64,000 nucleotides of DNA from contig WOAB01000093.1 of the NCBI GenBank assembly GCA_027886185.1, positions 6,882,001 to 6,946,000 on the forward strand, read 5' to 3'. Origin of the DNA: Rheum nobile. Lineage: Eukaryota > Streptophyta > Magnoliopsida > Caryophyllales > Polygonaceae. This document shows, piece after piece, positions 34,505 through 44,913 of this stretch; position 1 is the stretch's first letter; each line of letters begins with the position of its first letter. The translations under genes and the position numbers were made by a program. The notes under the pieces were generated by a model. That model made no database searches. It had not been told where the DNA came from and saw nothing but the letters and a program-made list of their open reading frames with translations.

Positions 34505-34607
34505 TCCACGACCGCGGAAGCATTTCCGCGACCGCGGAAAAATGGGTTTCAGAAGGGCTGGGCACAGGAATTTTCCGCAACCGCGGATAAAGTTCCGCGA
34601 CCTCGGA
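34505..34607 (+). promoter_or_regulatory. Palindrome array, type B (Tekay-B LTR)
   Basis: Sites start at 34505 (TCCACGACCGCGGA), 34525 (TCCGCGACCGCGGA), 34574 (TCCGCAACCGCGGA) and 34594 (TCCGCGACCTCGGA), with steps 20-49-20. The array ends about 105 bp before the TATA box. A second, looser group lies at 34986-35119 in the leader (steps 22 and 20 within pairs). Confidence 0.7.
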
Positions 34608-34712
34608 AAACTCCAACACGCCAACGTCGCGTCGCCTGTACCTCGCCGTTCGCGCCACCGTTGATCGTCTGACTCGCCGTTGATCTGGACTGGGAGAGAT
34701 CCTTCTTTGGGC

Positions 34713-34720
34713 TATAAATA
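34713..34720 (+). promoter_or_regulatory. TATA box of Tekay-B LTR
   Basis: TATAAATA in the context GGGCTATAAATAGAG, in the same relative place as in Tekay-A. A (TC)n tract at about 34760-34788 lies 40 bp downstream, near the likely start of transcription. Confidence 0.65.
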
Positions 34721-34759
34721 GAGTCGATTTGGGAGGGTTTAAGGGCACCCAAATCTGAT

Positions 34760-34788
34760 ATCTCTCTCTCTCTCTCTCTCTCTCTCGT
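34760..34788 (+). repeat. (TC)n microsatellite in Tekay-B leader
   Basis: About 14 TC units, placed just downstream of the TATA box. Confidence 0.9.
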
Positions 34789-36622
34789 TCGTTTTCTTGC
34801 TCGCCGGAGTTCCAAGCCTCGCCGAAATCTTCGAAGTGTTGCCGGAGGCCTCGCCGGGAGTTGTAACAGCCTTGGAGTGGTGCATTGGAGGCACAAGGAA
34901 GGTTGGAGTCGAATCCCCCTCGAATCGAGCCTCGTCGCGTCGTCGTCGGTGATATTTTCTCCCTTTAGAGTCGCCGGAGTTCATAGCCGCGACCGCGGAC
35001 ATGAACTGCCGCGACCGCGGCAGTGACAAGGTCGGTCGCGTCTGCGGCCGCTGTCATGACACCCGCGATGGCCTTGTCCTCAACGGCCGCGACCGCAGAA
35101 TCCCAGCCGCGACCGCGGATTGCTCTGGCAATCGCGATCGTGGCCTTGGGCATGTCGGTCTCGGTCGGGACCTTTGTTCTTTCGATTTCGTTCGTTCCTT
35201 CTTAGATTCATATCATTTTATTGTCGAATCTAACCTAGGGTTTCGTTATGGGTCGTCGTTGTAGGAATCTGTAATCCGTCTTCCGTTCCCGTTTCGGACC
35301 CAGAAACCCGTCGTCGCTCAATCGTTCGTCTAGATTAAGGCAAGTGGCAGTTCGCTCTTGCTTATCATTCCATATTTCCATTAATTATCAATTGTTTAAT
35401 TATTAATTAAATTGGGATGAACTATTGTTTTCGTTTGGGAACAGATTTTATGAATAATACGATTAAAACATGATATTATAATAGGTTGTATATATTGCTA
35501 GAAACAACGCTATTATATCTGTTATTACCATGATGGTATTGATATGGACTATTGTGTGATCTGAACTATTTAGTTAGAACGAGTATTCGTAGGAACGCTA
35601 TGTACCTTGCGAGGTCTAGTTGTTTCTTTATAACTGGTGCTAGGAGGATTTTTCCCTAGTATTCTCTCTGGTCATGACCGTACCCTTACTCAGGGTAGGT
35701 GCACACAACTGGTGCCGACACTCGGGATTTATTCCCTTCGATATCTCTCACGATGAGATGATATATTCTAAAAGCTTATAACGTAAATGTACGCTTTATC
35801 ACTAAAATAAGATAAGTGCCGCTATGCACATAATTAATGAACCTTGGGCGAGAAGTACAACTTGGAACCTCGTATGGAATTCGATTAGAGTAAGTCCCTG
35901 AATTCGCATTACGCGGTGAGGTTGGTCGTGGACCCAAATGGTCAAGTCTTTTTAAACGCTTGTGTGAAATTATAATGTTCCCGAACAGTTGTCATACTTT
36001 CCGATAAGGCTCAATCTCTTGGAGTCTTCTCTTCATTCATTTCCAGTAGACTCGATCTGTAGGAGTCTTCTCTTGTTCTTTCTGTTTCGTATATTCCTGT
36101 AGAAGTATTGAGGTTTACTATCGTCATCGGCTTTCATTCGAGAAGCGATGGGTCTAACCTAATACGACTACCTTAGAACCTTTCTGTTTTACCCTTGCAT
36201 AGTCTTTCATTAGACTAACCAACCGGTTATTTTCCCTTGCATGGTTGGCTGGTGTCATCCGTCTCATACGGCACATTAGGTAAACTACCGTTCCGTGAAG
36301 GCTAGAATTCGACTATGAAGGCAGATGAAGTTTTTAAGAGTTTTATCCAGGTTGAAGATCCTAGGCAGATGATCGCTTTGATCAAGACCTTATGTTATTT
36401 ATTTAAAAGACTTCCGCTGTATTAAACGTATTCTGTATTTCTGTTGTATTTGGGATTTACGGATGTAATTCCGAGACTTTGGTTTCAATAAAGATTATGA
36501 TATTTCATATTATCAGTGTGTTTTATATATTGTATAAATTGGTTAAGCCTTGGGTGGCTTCGGATGTGGAATCTGAGGTCACTGGCGGTAATACTTTCAA
36601 GATAATATTTGGGGGTGTTACA

Positions 36623-38090
36623 CATGGTCACCGTGGAATTCACACCACCTGCTCATGTCCTTTTTGACGTCTGGTCGGTCACTCTTTCGGGGCCATCTTA
36701 CTTCTTTTCCATATTTGTCGAAACTCTTGACAAGCTTCGACACGGAAACACTGAAGTTGTAAGATTGAACCCTGGGAGGTAGTGTCGGACCATCCCTCCA
36801 GTCTTGAGACCTGTCTTGGAAGGAGTTTACCTGACTTTGCTCATTTCGGCTACGAGGGTAGGGATGATGACGTCTGTCTCGACGGTTGTCGGAAGGGGAT
36901 TTGCGATCGGATTGGTCGGGTCCATAGGACGCTTTTCGCGATTCGCGATCTTCTTCCAAACGCACCTCGGCCATGGTTTTGGCTTGGACATCTTTGAAAC
37001 TTCTACACAGGTACTTGGTGATCTCGTTGTAGAGGTTGCTACCCTTGATCAGACCTTGTCTGAAGGCTTCGATGGAGGTGGTGACGCCGCAATAGGGGAT
37101 CGCGACTTTTTCCTTATTGTACCTGTTAAGATAGCTTCGGAGAGGTTCATTATACTATTGGGTGATTCGATAGAGATCACTCGACTGCCTTTCGAGCCTC
37201 CGACTACTGGCGAATTGGATCTTGAAGGAATTCACCAGATCCGCGAACGAGGCGATCATTCCCTGAGGCAAACGCATAAACCAGGTCAGTGCGGGACCCG
37301 TGAGAGTCGTGCCAAAGCTTTTGCACATGACAGCCTCGCGGCTCTCCCTTGGAATAGATGCAGTCATTAGTTTTTGTTTATAGAGAGAAATGTGATCATC
37401 GGGATCGTTGGTGCCGTCGAATGTCGCCATGCTAGGAAGGTGGAACTTCTTTGGGATTTCGACTCTGGAGATCTCTTCGACGAATGGAGATTCCTCGTAT
37501 CCGCCTGACGCTTCCTTCTCGATCGGTTGCGGAACTCCGTAAATTCTAGCGATGCGATCGTCAAGTGTCTTCATGTGCTGACTGAGCGTCTGCTAAACGA
37601 GAGCTAGGATATCGGGAAGATTGGTAACCTGTGGTTCGTCGATTCAGGTTCCTGCTGACCCGATCGGTGTGGAGAAAGTAACATTGTTAGTAAAAAATGG
37701 ATTGACCAAAGGAGTTCGAGATGTACCCTCAGTATGTCTGGGGCGTCGGACGCTCGGTGGGGTCAACTCGACGCCATCCATGTCAAGACGCGTCTGGATG
37801 TTGCTATGGATGGGCATCCTCCTGGATCCAGAAGCCATTGATTGTACCTATGACCTAAGAGACTCGTTTTCACGGGTTAGCTGTGCAATCTCAGCCTCAG
37901 ATTGGGTGGATAAGGTAGCCAAGGCTTCGGTCTTTTGGCGTTGCTGGGAGAGCTCTTCTTGTAGGGTAGTCATTTTTTGGGCAAGCTCTTGGAGTTGGTT
38001 CGGAGTAGGGTTTTCGGTTGTGTTTCCTTGAGTTTGGGAGTCATCTTCGAGGCGTGGCTCCTCGGTATCGGTAGGCGGGTTAATAGTCAT
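36623..38090 (-). pseudogene. gag of Tat-2
   Basis: ATG at 38090 (MTINPPTDTEEPRLEDDSQ), 57 bp after the 5' LTR. A coiled-coil stretch (LAQKMTTLQEELSQQRQKTE) is followed by the gag domain (IARIYGVPQPIEKEASGGY, FHLPSMATFDGTNDPDDHIS, MCKSFGTTLTGPALTWFMRL). An Arg-rich RNA-binding region and a Cys/His end (RWCEFHGDH) close it. All pieces are in one frame, interrupted by stops at 37848, 37644, about 37592 and 37155. Tekay-B cuts it at 36622. Confidence 0.85.
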
Positions 38091-38125
38091 GGTTGGAGGA
38101 TTTTTTAGATGGTGATTGGCAAGTT

Positions 38126-38143
38126 GCCCCACGGTGGGCGCCA
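38126..38143 (-). other. PBS region of Tat-2
   Basis: TGGCGCCCACCGTGGGGC in element sense, three bases inside the 5' LTR. It is the same as in Tat-3. The primer tRNA is not assigned. Confidence 0.75.
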
Positions 38144-38146
38144 AAT

Positions 38147-38799
38147 TGTTTTGGGGCGAAAAGATCAGTCGACCTAAATCGCCTTAGACGGGGTAACGAG
38201 TCGATCGGATAATACAAAATCGATCCAAATCAAATAGACAATCAACCAAGTAAAGAGTAGATGCAAAATAGCAATATGATTTATTGATCAATCGATGATA
38301 GAATCAAATCAGAGTACAACTTATCCTTGAAGAGTAAGGGATCGAGTCCTGTTCGACAGGCGGTATCGGTGATTCGACCGGCAATGATCGGGTACTATCC
38401 CAAGGAGCTTGAGCGAGAGCAAATATGCCGGTAAGCCTTTTGAAAGCAAAGTGAGTGAATACTGTGTGTAGACGTGTGTTCTGTCGATTGCTTCTTCGTG
38501 ATCTATTTATGGTAGCTTCCTCTTGTGTCCGTTACTTGTCTTCGTAATATTTTCTATTCATTCCATGCGTGATCTCGGGATTTGCTCTTGAATGCCATCG
38601 TAATCTTCGTGTTTAATTTCGTTACTGTTGCCATTGATCAAGCAATTAATGTCCTGGGCGAAATCTTCGGAGCTGGTCGGATCCCGCGCGTTTGAGGAGT
38701 GTCCGTCGCTTCCTTCTAATTTCTTCTGGCCTTCGACTTCGCCTGGACCTTGGCCCAATTCGCTTGCTCCGATCCCTTTGGAGTATGTTGGGCCCAACA
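38147..38799 (-). repeat. 5' LTR of Tat-2
   Basis: 653 bp; in element sense it starts TGTTGGGCCC and ends GCCCCAAAACA. It pairs with 21727-22380. Confidence 0.92.
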
Positions 38800-38804
38800 G
38801 ACAC

Positions 38805-39222
38805 TAACTTTCAGGGGAAACAACGACATCTTCTTCTTCTCTTCCTTCGCATACCAAGCCGAATGGTTGCCTCGGTGGTACTCCTCCATCACTTTAATAC
38901 AAACTTGCAAGGAGAAGAGGTGCTAATGTTCCCAACACTCGATCTGGGTGTAATGATCCTGGGCCTCCCTCAACGACTTGACTTCTCCTTCCAGCTTAGC
39001 GATCCGACTCTGGGCCTCCTTCCACTTAGCAACGCGAATAGAGTGGACTCTCTCATGGGGAAGCGGAAGGCGTTCCACCGTCTCTGCCGGGAACTTCCCA
39101 ACTTCGAGGATCCTCTTCAACTTAACATGGGTTAGGGTTCCCGCTCTCGACTCCTTACAGGCCAGAATCTTTAGTATTTGAAAATTCAGTAGCAACATAA
39201 TCAAATAGAGAAACAAAAGCAT
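38805..39222 (-). pseudogene. N-terminal part of the antisense ORF of Tat-1
   Basis: On the - strand, LKRILEVGKFPAETVERLP matches the start of the Tat-2 antisense ORF (LEQILQVGGFPPETVARLP). It then runs into a coiled coil (EAQSRIAKLEGEVKSLREAQ), so the middle of the Transposase_28-like domain is deleted. It continues across Tat-2 into 21726-21551. Stops and shifts make it a relic. Confidence 0.6.
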
Positions 39223-39707
39223 ATCATATATTCAAGTTGGGGTTTTCGATATATCATGTATCGAGGGGATGTCATTGCAACGTACGCACGTATTCTATCT
39301 TTGCAAACATTGTATGATAAGGCCAACACAATAAGAAGGGGATGGGTGGCCAGGTAGCGGAGAAAACCATATTAGTACGAGCTCTTCAAAAGTGAGATAG
39401 AATGTAAAGCTAAAACTGATTAAACACATGCATGTCATCTAGCTTATTCGTTATAAGGAATTTATATGAGTAAGCACTTAATTTGTTCCGACCGGAGCCT
39501 TAATCTTTGCATAAGTGTGTATAAATCTTGATCGATAAACCATATAAAAGATGAACGTTATAGTTCAAAGGAAAGTTATCCTTACATTAGGCTTTTATAC
39601 TAAATAAATTGCATGTACAACAACAATACGCATATCCCTTGTACGTATAGCTAGCACATCACGAGTAAAGAAATTAAATGACCAAGTATATGTAACCACT
39701 ACAATTG
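39223..39707. other. Unassigned DNA between Tat-1 and Tat-3
   Basis: AT-rich, no ORF with motifs, and no similarity by eye to the Tat-1 LTR. It is probably host DNA, with the Tat-1 3' end deleted. Confidence 0.45.
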
Positions 39708-39712
39708 GATAT

Positions 39713-39864
39713 TGTTGGGCCTTGGTGAAGGCGATCAGAGGGAGGAGGTCGATACTGAGGCAGTTGAAGAAGACGTCGCGGATGTATCCAAGGGACTTCC
39801 TGAGGCGACTGAGGGTCAAGATGTTGTTCTTGTGGATGTCAATGAGAAGTCAGGTGAGTCCTAA
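39713..39864 (+). pseudogene. C-terminal remnant of the Tat-3 antisense ORF
   Basis: It encodes an acidic tail (REEVDTEAVEEDVADVSKGL) ending VDVNEKSGES before TAA 39862-39864. The EKSGES end equals that of Tat-1, and the hairpin that follows (39976-40001) equals that of Tat-2. Confidence 0.6.
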
Positions 39865-39975
39865 CTTGGTTTGATAAATGACAATGTTTCTTTTGGTGTG
39901 TCGTGGACGCTTTACTTTAAACGTTTTAGACAGTTTGTTGTGTCCCATCGCGGCGATGGGATGGATAATATTTTA

Positions 39976-40001
39976 GCGACCCGTCCATCATCGCGGGTCG
40001 C
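39976..40001 (+). repeat. Hairpin GCGACCCG...CGGGTCGC in Tat-3
   Basis: Same arms as at 24637-24662, with loop TCCATCATCG. It lies between the antisense ORF end and the pol end. Confidence 0.8.
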
Positions 40002-40499
40002 GTATTTTGTAAACATTCTAGTGTTTGTCGCGTACCTTGTGTGCTTTTTTGCAGGTGGATTTTGCCAGTCGCGCCTTGTCCGTTAACGCGAAATGTTTGT
40101 TCGTGACAACCTGTAATCGTAGATGTTAATGTAGCATGCTTTATTTGTCCAGGGAAGAGTCATTTGTAGTATAGGGTAAAGACGAGTACCTTGGATAGGA
40201 CAAGTCTTGTAAGATAGAATGTTTCGTAGTGTTTTGTCTCCTCCATTTCCCGTGTATCGATCAATTTGTGTGTTTTAAGCGCTATTTTGTACGTAGTAAG
40301 GATATCCTTTTGAATTTGAATGTCATATTTGTCTTTGAGGCCTCTCGTTCCTGTTCTAATTGCGTTAGGAGTACCAAAAAGAAAGGTCTTGGGGCGACCG
40401 TTGGGGGGTGACCCAACGGCCCTCTGATGCTTAAGTCAGTGACGTAATTCAAACGAATGTAATCGAATAGATGTATAGAAGACGTAAAGAAAAAAAGGT
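40002..40499. other. Spacer between antisense ORF and pol of Tat-3
   Basis: No gene is recognised. It corresponds to 24748-25296 in Tat-2. Confidence 0.5.
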
Positions 40500-41421
40500 T
40501 TAGAAGTGATACAACTTTAAGTGGGTCGCATTCCAACTTCTAGGGATTGGTTGTTCGTCCTTCGTTTGTAATCGATATGCCCCTTGTCCGACGACTTCTT
40601 TGATGAGGTAAGGTCCTTCCTATTGGGGTGCTAGCTTCCCGTCGGTTGGATCTCTGGTGTTCTGGAACGTTTTCCTTAGGACCCAGTCTCCTAACTTGAA
40701 GATTTTAGCTCGGACGTTCTTGTTATAGCTTCGGGCGACCTGTTGCTGGTATCGGACCATTCGGATTCTGGCTTTCTCTCTGGTCTCGTTTATGGTGTCG
40801 AGATTGTGAGCTAATTCGACGTCGTTTTGTTCAGGGGTTTAGAGTCCATATATGGCAGTTGGGACGAGTAACTCAGTGGGGATGACCGCTTCGCTTCCAT
40901 AGACCACCGAGAATGGGCTCTGTCCTGTTGCACTTTTTGGCGTCGTCCTGTCGGACCATAGTATCAAAGGGAGCTCGTCGGCCCACTTGCCTTTTGCTCA
41001 TGTGATGCGTTTTTTGAGATTGTTGATGATGATTTTATTGCTGGATTCTGCTTGACCATTGGATTGTGGATATCTCGGTGTGGACGTGACCAGTGTGATG
41101 TTCCATTGTTTACAGAAGGATCGCGTCTTGCTACCGATGAATTGGGGAGCCATTGTCGCATACGATTCTTGAAGGGACGCCAAATCTACATAGAATATTA
41201 CGTTATATGAATGAGATGACGTGTTTTTCTTTTACCTATCGATATGCTTCGGCTTCTATCCATTTAGAGAAATAATCGGTCATGGCCAAGAAGAAGACGC
41301 GTTGTCCTGATGCTGGTCGTAGTTTTTCGACGATGTCCATCCCCCATCGCATGAAAGGCCAGGGTGCTAGAGTTGGGTGAAGCATCTTCGATGGCTGGTG
41401 AGTGATGGGAGCGTGTCTTTG
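40500..41421 (-). pseudogene. Integrase core and C-terminus of Tat-3
   Basis: It follows the H/C zinc segment at the end of the preceding frame. Core blocks: WGMDIVEKLRPASGQRVFFL, DYFSKWIEAEAYR (first Asp), PSRIVCDNGSP (second Asp) and a shifted frame over QAESSNKIIINNLKKR (Glu). The C-terminal domain ends THLKLYHF at TAA 40500-40502. Several stops and shifts are present. Confidence 0.8.
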
Positions 41422-43829
41422 TCAGGCGTCGCATTTTCTGACGTAGTCGATCACGTCCTTGTTCATTGTAGGCCAATAGTAACCCGTCCTAAGAGCTTTG
41501 CCCAATAGGTTGCGTCCTCTGGTGTGATTTCCACATTCTACATCGTGTAAGGATTGTAGGACGCGTTGTACTTTGACTTTTTTGAGGCAACGTAGGTATA
41601 AACCTTTGACAGATCGTTTGCACAGAACATTATCTGTTAGATCAAAAGTTACGGCTTGTACCTTAAGTCTTTTGGCTTTTGTCTTGTCTGCTGGGAGTAT
41701 TCCGTCTTTGAGCCACTTGATGTAAGACGTGGTCCAATCATCTTGGTCGCCTACCAAGTCTTCTTCTATATGGTCGCCTACTTCTGCTGAGATGATTTCT
41801 TCTAAGGGTAATTCGCTCAGCGTCCGAATATCGTATGGATTAGCTATGTTGAAGATTTTGGGGATGGCCGGTGTAGTGATATATGCCAACAGGATGTTGT
41901 GGAAGTCCTTAGGATGTAGGGCGGAGCCAAGATTTGCTAGAGCGTCGGCTTGTGTGTTGAGGTCACATGGGACTTGTCGGATGGTGAAGTTCTGGAATTT
42001 GCTTGCCAATTTTTTGACGATATCCAGATATGCCATCATCATGTCGTCTTTAGCAGTGTATGAGCCTTGCACTTGGTTGACGATTAGGAGAGAGTCGCAT
42101 GTCACCTCTATGCTTAGGATTGCGAGATCGTGCGCGAGTGTTAACCCGAATACGAGGGCTTCGTATTCTGCTTCATTGTTGGTCGCGTCCCACTCGCATC
42201 TCACAACTTGGGCTATATGGTCCCCTTGTGGTGATTTGAGTACGACACCTAGGCCAAATCCTCTTACGTTCGACGCTCCGTCTGTATGGAGTTGCCATGT
42301 GGCCTTGTCCTCCTCACCTTTTAGTTGTTCGACCTCCTTCGTGGCTTCCTGTTCTAGTATCGGGCTAAAATCGGCCACAAAGTCAGCTAAAGCTTGAGAT
42401 TTGATCGCCGTCCTTGGTTCGTACTCGATGTCGAATCCGCTGAGGTGTATAGCCCACTTAGCCATTCATCCTGTAAATTATGGTTTCCTCATGACGGCTT
42501 TCATGAGATGGTTAGTTCTTACAACGATAGCATGTGATTCGAAATAGGGTCTTAACTTGTTTGCGGCCATAACCAATGCTAAGACTAATTTTTCAAGTGA
42601 CGTGTACCTTGTCTTGGCGGGAAGTAGGGAACGACTTACATTGTAGACCGGTGATTGTTTACCGTCTTCCTCTCTCGTTAGGACTGCGCTGACGGCTGAT
42701 TCTGATACGGCTAGATACAGTGGTAATGGCTCATCGTCTTTTGGTTTAGCTAGTAGGAGTGGACTTGCCAAATACATTTTTAAATCCTGGAAGGCTTGTT
42801 CGTGTGCTACTGTCCAGTCGAATGACTTGTTCTTTTTCAGGGCTTCGTAGAAGAGCTTGCACTTATCCGAGGACTTTGATATGAATCTACTTAATGCCTC
42901 TATCCGTCCTGTCAACTTTTGGATGTCCTTGACGCATCGGGGGGACCTAAGGTCAATGGTAGCCTTAATCTGGTCTGGTCTGGGCTGGCTTCGATCCCTC
43001 TTTGTGTCACCATGTACCCTAAAAACTTTCCTGAAGACACTCTGAAAGAGCATTTAGTCGGGTTTAGTTTCATGTTATATTTTTTCAATACCTCGAATGC
43101 TTCTTTCAAGTGTTCGATGTGTTCTCTTGCTGCTTTGGACTTGACGAGCATGTCGTCGATGTAAACTTCCATGGTGTCTCCAATCTGGTCTTTGAACATT
43201 TTGTTCACCAACCTTTGATATGTGGCCCCTGCATTTTTTAGTCCGAAAGGCATTACTTTGTAGCAGTACGTACCTTGGCTTGTTATAAAGGCTGTCTTTT
43301 CTTGGTCGTCAGGGTCCATGAGAATTTGGTTGTATCCACTGAACGCGTCCATGAACGTTAGCATTTCGTGTCCGGCGGTCGCGTCAACCATGGCATCGAT
43401 ATGTGGTAATGGGAAGGAGTCTTTTGGACATGCCTTATTTAGGTCTGTGAAGTCGATGCATACCCTCCATCTCCCACTCTTCTTTTGGACCACGAAGACG
43501 TTTGCTAACCAGTCAGGGTACTTGACTTCTCTTATCTTACCTGTCTCGAGTAGATTTTTTACCTCATCGTCCACAATTTTGTTATGCTCTAGTGCGAACT
43601 TTCTCATTTTTTGCTTGACCGGGGGATATGTAGGATCTACATTCAATTTGTGAGTAATAATATTTGGGGAGATCCCCACCATGTCTTCATGTGACCAAGC
43701 AAAACAATCAGAGTTGGATCGTAAAAACGAAATTAAATCTGCTCTGGTCGAATCGTTTAGATCTGATCCGACCTTTACCGTTTGTGTTGGCTTTGAAGGA
43801 TCCATCGTGATCTCGTCGAGTTGTTCCAT
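41422..43829 (-). pseudogene. RT, dual RNase H and integrase zinc segment of Tat-3
   Basis: RT runs from 43829 (MEQLDEITMDPSKPTQTVKV) with RWRVCIDFTDLNKACPKDSF, MLTFMDAFSGYNQILMDPDD and catalytic VYIDDMLVKSK (about 43172-43140). A frameshift occurs near 42960-43050. The first RNase H ends at two adjacent stops near 42465-42480. The second RNase H is open (QLHTDGASNVRGFGLGVVLK, NNEAEYEALVFGLTLAHDLA). The frame ends with the integrase zinc segment HDVECGNHTRGRNLLGKAL...VRKCDA. Confidence 0.88.
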
Positions 43830-43874
43830 TTCTGGTTTGATGTATCGCGTGGTTCCTTCGCCACACTGTGATTG

Positions 43875-44696
43875 CTATGCGGAAGGTTTGTCAACTGCCC
43901 CTTTCATTGAAGTGGCGTAGCACTCCTTAGCATCCCGTTGGTCGCCTCTGATTTCCTGTACCCCCCCCCCCCACTTAGTAGGGAACTTTATTGTTTGGTA
44001 GTAAGTGGAAGGTACAACTTTCATGGCGTGGATCCAGGGTCTGTCAAGGATTGTATTGTATGGAGATGGGTAGTCGAGTATTAAAAATTTTACCTGTTGA
44101 TTGACTCCACCAGCGTACGTTGTCAATACGATCTTGCCTTGGGTATATTTAACTTCCTCACTGAATCCGACCAGCGGGGTAGAATTTCTAGTTAAGTCAT
44201 CCTCGCTTAAACCCATACCCTTTAGGGCATCTAGTGTTAACAGGTTGGTGGAGCTGCCCGTGTCGATTAGGACACGACGGATAAGGCAGTTGCTAATTGA
44301 AAGATAAATTACCAAACCGTCATGGTGGTCGCCTAACTCTTGGGCTTCTGAGTCGTCAAAAGTAATGGCGAGATTATCGGAGATCTGTAATTGTCTTGTC
44401 TCTGTCCGAATAGGCGTGTCGCCCTTGCTTTCTCGGGCGTGTCTTTTGGCGGCTGAGTATGTGTTTCTGCATATGTCTGACTCTCCTGAAATGGTGTTAA
44501 CGATTTTAGTGGGAACTGGAGAAGACGGTTTGTCGGATGTTACCTGGTTCCTTCGATCGAGGGTCATTTTGGCTCTGTCGGAGATGACATCGCGTAACAG
44601 CCCCTGTGTGAGGAGCCTCGTGACTTCCTTGCGAAGGGCTATGCATTCGTCCGTCGAGTGTCTGTGGTCCCCATGAAACTCACACCACCGGTTCAT
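43875..44696 (-). pseudogene. gag end and protease of Tat-3
   Basis: A 273-residue open stretch: RWCEFHGDHRHSTDEC (Cys/His end of gag), SAAKRHARESKG, then protease VLIDTGSSTNLLTLDALKGM with intact DTGSS, and the linker FLILDYPSPYNTILDRPWIH. The stop at 43875 separates it from RT in the same frame. Confidence 0.85.
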
Positions 44697-44913
44697 GTCC
44701 TTCTTTGCGTTTGGTTTTTCGCTTTCGAGGCTACCTTACTTCCTTTCCATATTTGTCGAAACTCTTTACGAGCTCCGATACAGACACATTGAGGTTGTAA
44801 GAGTGAAGCTTCGGAGGGAGAGTTGGGTTGTTCCTCCAATCCTGGTTCCTGTCATAAGAGTTGTTTACCTGATCGGGGTCGCTTCACCCTTTAGGATAAG
44901 GTTGTGTCGTCGG

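Larger units (their letters stand above)
34180..36622 (+). mobile_element. Tekay-B: deletion-reduced Tekay-type element
   Basis: CATGG flanks both ends (34175-34179, 36623-36627). Only about 20 bp of the 5' LTR remain (TGTAACGCCTCGC), followed by the end of the internal region with its PPT (about 34207-34250; TTTCGGGGTCGAAACTTCTT and GGGGGAAGTGA, shared with Tekay-A) and a full 3' LTR. It interrupts gag of Tat-2. Confidence 0.85.
34251..36622 (+). repeat. 3' LTR of Tekay-B
   Basis: 2,372 bp, starting TGTAATAACCCTC and ending GGGGGTGTTACA. Organisation and many blocks match the Tekay-A LTR (for example TTAGACTAACCAACC and CTGGTGTCATCCG). Its palindromes carry different arms (type B). Confidence 0.88.
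21727..38799 (-). mobile_element. Tat-2: Ty3/gypsy Tat element with antisense ORF
   Basis: LTRs lie at 38147-38799 (5') and 21727-22380 (3'), with GACAC duplicated at 21722-21726 and 38800-38804. It inserted into the antisense ORF of Tat-1. Removing two nested insertions (26098-31375, 34180-36622) leaves gag, protease, RT, two RNases H, a partly deleted integrase and an antisense gene on the + strand. The LTRs differ at about 20 positions by eye (about 3%). Confidence 0.92.
4504..39222 (+). mobile_element. Tat-1: decayed Ty3/gypsy Tat-lineage element, host of several nested insertions
   Basis: Its own parts are 4504-6048, 16958-21726 (minus two MITEs) and 38805-39222; everything between belongs to later insertions. 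The order is 5' LTR, PBS-like site, gag remnant, protease, RT, RNase H, integrase and an antisense ORF, which is the Tat layout. Many frameshifts and stops, a damaged protease site and the lack of a recognisable 3' LTR make it the oldest element here. The putative target site at its left end is TATAC (4499-4503); no matching right end was found. Confidence 0.8.

Noticed and set aside
36804..37370. 188-residue ORF on the + strand
   Set aside because: It is the shadow of Tat-2 gag on the - strand.
39223..39707. Missing 3' LTR of Tat-1
   Set aside because: I compared this stretch by eye with 4504-4907 and found no shared blocks or LTR ends.
41729..42397. 222-residue ORF on the + strand
   Set aside because: It is the shadow of the Tat-3 RNase H/integrase frame, which has clear motifs on the - strand.
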